This document shows positions 62,862 through 64,000 of a DNA stretch of 64,000 bases, in pieces. The DNA lies in NCBI RefSeq assembly GCF_030014955.1, contig NZ_JAGRPV010000001.1, forward strand, positions 3,410,001-3,474,000, written 5' to 3'. The position numbers were made by a program, and so were the translations under genes. The stretch's first letter is position 1; each line of letters starts with the position of its first letter. The DNA comes from Cohnella hashimotonis (GTDB lineage: Bacteria; Bacillota; Bacilli; Paenibacillales; Paenibacillaceae). Under the pieces are notes generated by a model. The model had not been told where the DNA came from. It searched no databases and was given only the letters and a program-made list of their open reading frames with translations.

Positions 62862-64000
62862 TCAACCGCTTAACTTGCTTCCGAGCAGGTCCGCAACCAG
62901 CTTAGCGTAGGCCTGCGAGCCGGTTTTCCCCAGATGCACGCCATCCTTGCCGAAATACTCGTCGTGATCCGCGCTTGCGCCGTACCAGTCGCCGATCGAT
63001 ACATTCGGATAATCGGAAGCGATATCGTTCAGCATGTCGTTGACTGTATCCTGCCATTTGCGCGGTACGCGGGTATTCATCAGGATCACTTCGTCCTCTT
63101 CGGCAAGCGCGTCGAGCAGCTTCGTCAGCTGCTTTTTCGTAAACGAGCCGTTCGTGCCCAGCTCGACGACAATTCGGCTGCCGAGCAGGCCTTGGCTCTT
63201 GAGCGCTGCGATTCGGTCCGGCGCCTCGCGCATCTGCCTGCCGACCTCGCCGTCGACGACGATGCCGGGCAGTTGCTGCTCCAGGTACGGCTTCACGTTC
63301 AGCATGACAGAGTCGCCGATAACGGTAATGCCTTCCCCGCTGCGCTTTCCTACCTCGCCTTCGCTTCCGGTACCGGCATTGGCTCCGGCATCTGCCGACT
63401 GTTGCGGAGCAGGCGAATCGGAAGGCTTCGGCGAAGGCGACGGCGAGTGCCCGGGCTTCGCGGACGGCTTCCCTCCTGCCGGCGGCTTGGGTGTCGGCGT
63501 AGAAGTCGGCTTCGCCGTCGGCTCGGCCGTGTCGGCGTGACCTTGCGCGGGACGCACGTCGGCGTCCCCTCTCCCGCCGCCGCCAGCGGCAGCTTCTGCG
63601 CTGCCGGATGGCTTGCCGGCGCCGGCGTGGATGCCGGCGTCGACGATTATGCCGGCCGCGCCTTCCGATGCGGCGGCTGTGCCGCCCTGACCGAGCGGGT
63701 GCGCATCGCCTGTGCAGGATACGCACAGGAGAATCAGAGCCGCGACGGACAGGCCTGCGGCCGGACGGCTTGGCGCGGACGAACCTCGCGGCGTCAAGCC
63801 GCGTGATAGGCTAGCCGCGACAGCGAGCGCGCCTTCTCTCACTGCGGCGAGACCGCGGCGGCGAATCGGGTTCTCGACGAATCGGTAAGACAGCGCCGCG
63901 AGAATAACGCTGACGGCAAGCTGCAGCGCTATGCGCAGCGGCTCCGGTCCGTCGGTGTTCACCTGCTTTTCGGACAAAACGATGACCGGATAATGCCAAA
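62862..64000 (-). CDS. OatA-like acyltransferase-3/SGNH protein, 5' part cut by the window
   Basis: 378 residues are visible; the frame stays open to the window edge, so the N-terminal acyltransferase-3 membrane domain lies outside. The first visible residues WHYPVIVLSEKQV and LSYRFVENPIRRRG are the end of that domain. A long Ala/Gly/Pro/Thr-rich linker follows. The extracytoplasmic SGNH domain has the nucleophile Ser in VIGDSVMLN, Gly/Asn in ELGTNGS and DGVHLG with the Asp/His pair. Family members O-acetylate peptidoglycan or wall polymers and give lysozyme resistance. Confidence 0.9.
   Translation of the reverse strand, partial: WHYPVIVLSEKQVNTDGPEPLRIALQLAVSVILAALSYRFVENPIRRRGLAAVREGALAVAASLSRGLTPRGSSAPSRPAAGLSVAALILLCVSCTGDAHPLGQGGTAAASEGAAGIIVDAGIHAGAGKPSGSAEAAAGGGGRGDADVRPAQGHADTAEPTAKPTSTPTPKPPAGGKPSAKPGHSPSPSPKPSDSPAPQQSADAGANAGTGSEGEVGKRSGEGITVIGDSVMLNVKPYLEQQLPGIVVDGEVGRQMREAPDRIAALKSQGLLGSRIVVELGTNGSFTKKQLTKLLDALAEEDEVILMNTRVPRKWQDTVNDMLNDIASDYPNVSIGDWYGASADHDEYFGKDGVHLGKTGSQAYAKLVADLLGSKLSG

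Noticed and set aside
1..64000. tRNA, rRNA, insertion sequence, prophage or integration site
   Set aside because: No cloverleaf with a GTTCAATC-type T-arm, no rRNA stretch, no transposase or integrase motifs and no terminal inverted repeats with target duplication were seen.

Overview
The window comes from a spore-forming, high-G+C member of the Bacilli. A Cohnella- or Paenibacillus-like Paenibacillaceae is the best guess. Supporting signs are strong GGAGG ribosome sites (several before TTG or GTG starts), many rho-independent terminators, a YheC/YheD-type spore ATP-grasp protein, a Ku/LigD operon, an S-layer-associated exported protein, YdaT-, YdjO- and YtkL-like Bacillus families, and G+C that looks close to 60 %. 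I see no rRNA, tRNA, phage, insertion sequence or CRISPR array. The right edge cuts an OatA-like acyltransferase.

Layout. 0-7 kb: small proteins, an aldo/keto reductase with a clear promoter/operator, a LytS-type sensor kinase, and a non-homologous end-joining operon in which LigD is split (ku, then ligase, then polymerase). 7.2-7.7 kb: a gene-free tandem array of six 73-bp units, each with a palindrome. 7.7-11.3 kb: a tightly overlapping YtrA-type operon (GntR repressor, ABC ATPase, permease, anchored protein, small sigma-like protein). 11.4-15 kb: an ECF sigma factor divergent from a second-type ClpP, plus small genes and a glycine-rich repeat protein.

15-33 kb is dominated by signalling: four more histidine kinases, a giant Lhr-type helicase between two of them, and a cell-wall hydrolase. 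The highlight is a 1,905-residue soluble kinase with about ten tandem HAMP-type units and three receiver domains, apparently co-transcribed with a receiver-kinase-receiver hybrid. None of the five kinases in the window has a DNA-binding response regulator beside it, so they probably form a phosphorelay with partners elsewhere, perhaps for sporulation or stress.

33-50 kb: a DinG/YpvA-type helicase, ZIP metal permease, CNNM/CorC-type transporter, CPA1 antiporter, DD-carboxypeptidase, a two-gene permease module with a histidine-rich loop, and a dioxygenase/TIM-barrel pair divergent from an AraC regulator. 50-64 kb: an MFS drug exporter, a TetR-controlled ABC exporter, a heterodimeric ABC exporter, an aldehyde dehydrogenase, Dps with a PerR-like box, and the partial acyltransferase.

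Most likely to reward follow-up: the poly-HAMP kinase pair; the 73-bp palindrome array; a promoter-plus-double-terminator unit at 52.4-52.6 kb that looks like a small RNA gene; the long inverted repeat before clpP; and short ORFs overlapping the starts of two genes. All calls come from reading the sequence. No database search was run, and family names rest on motif recognition.
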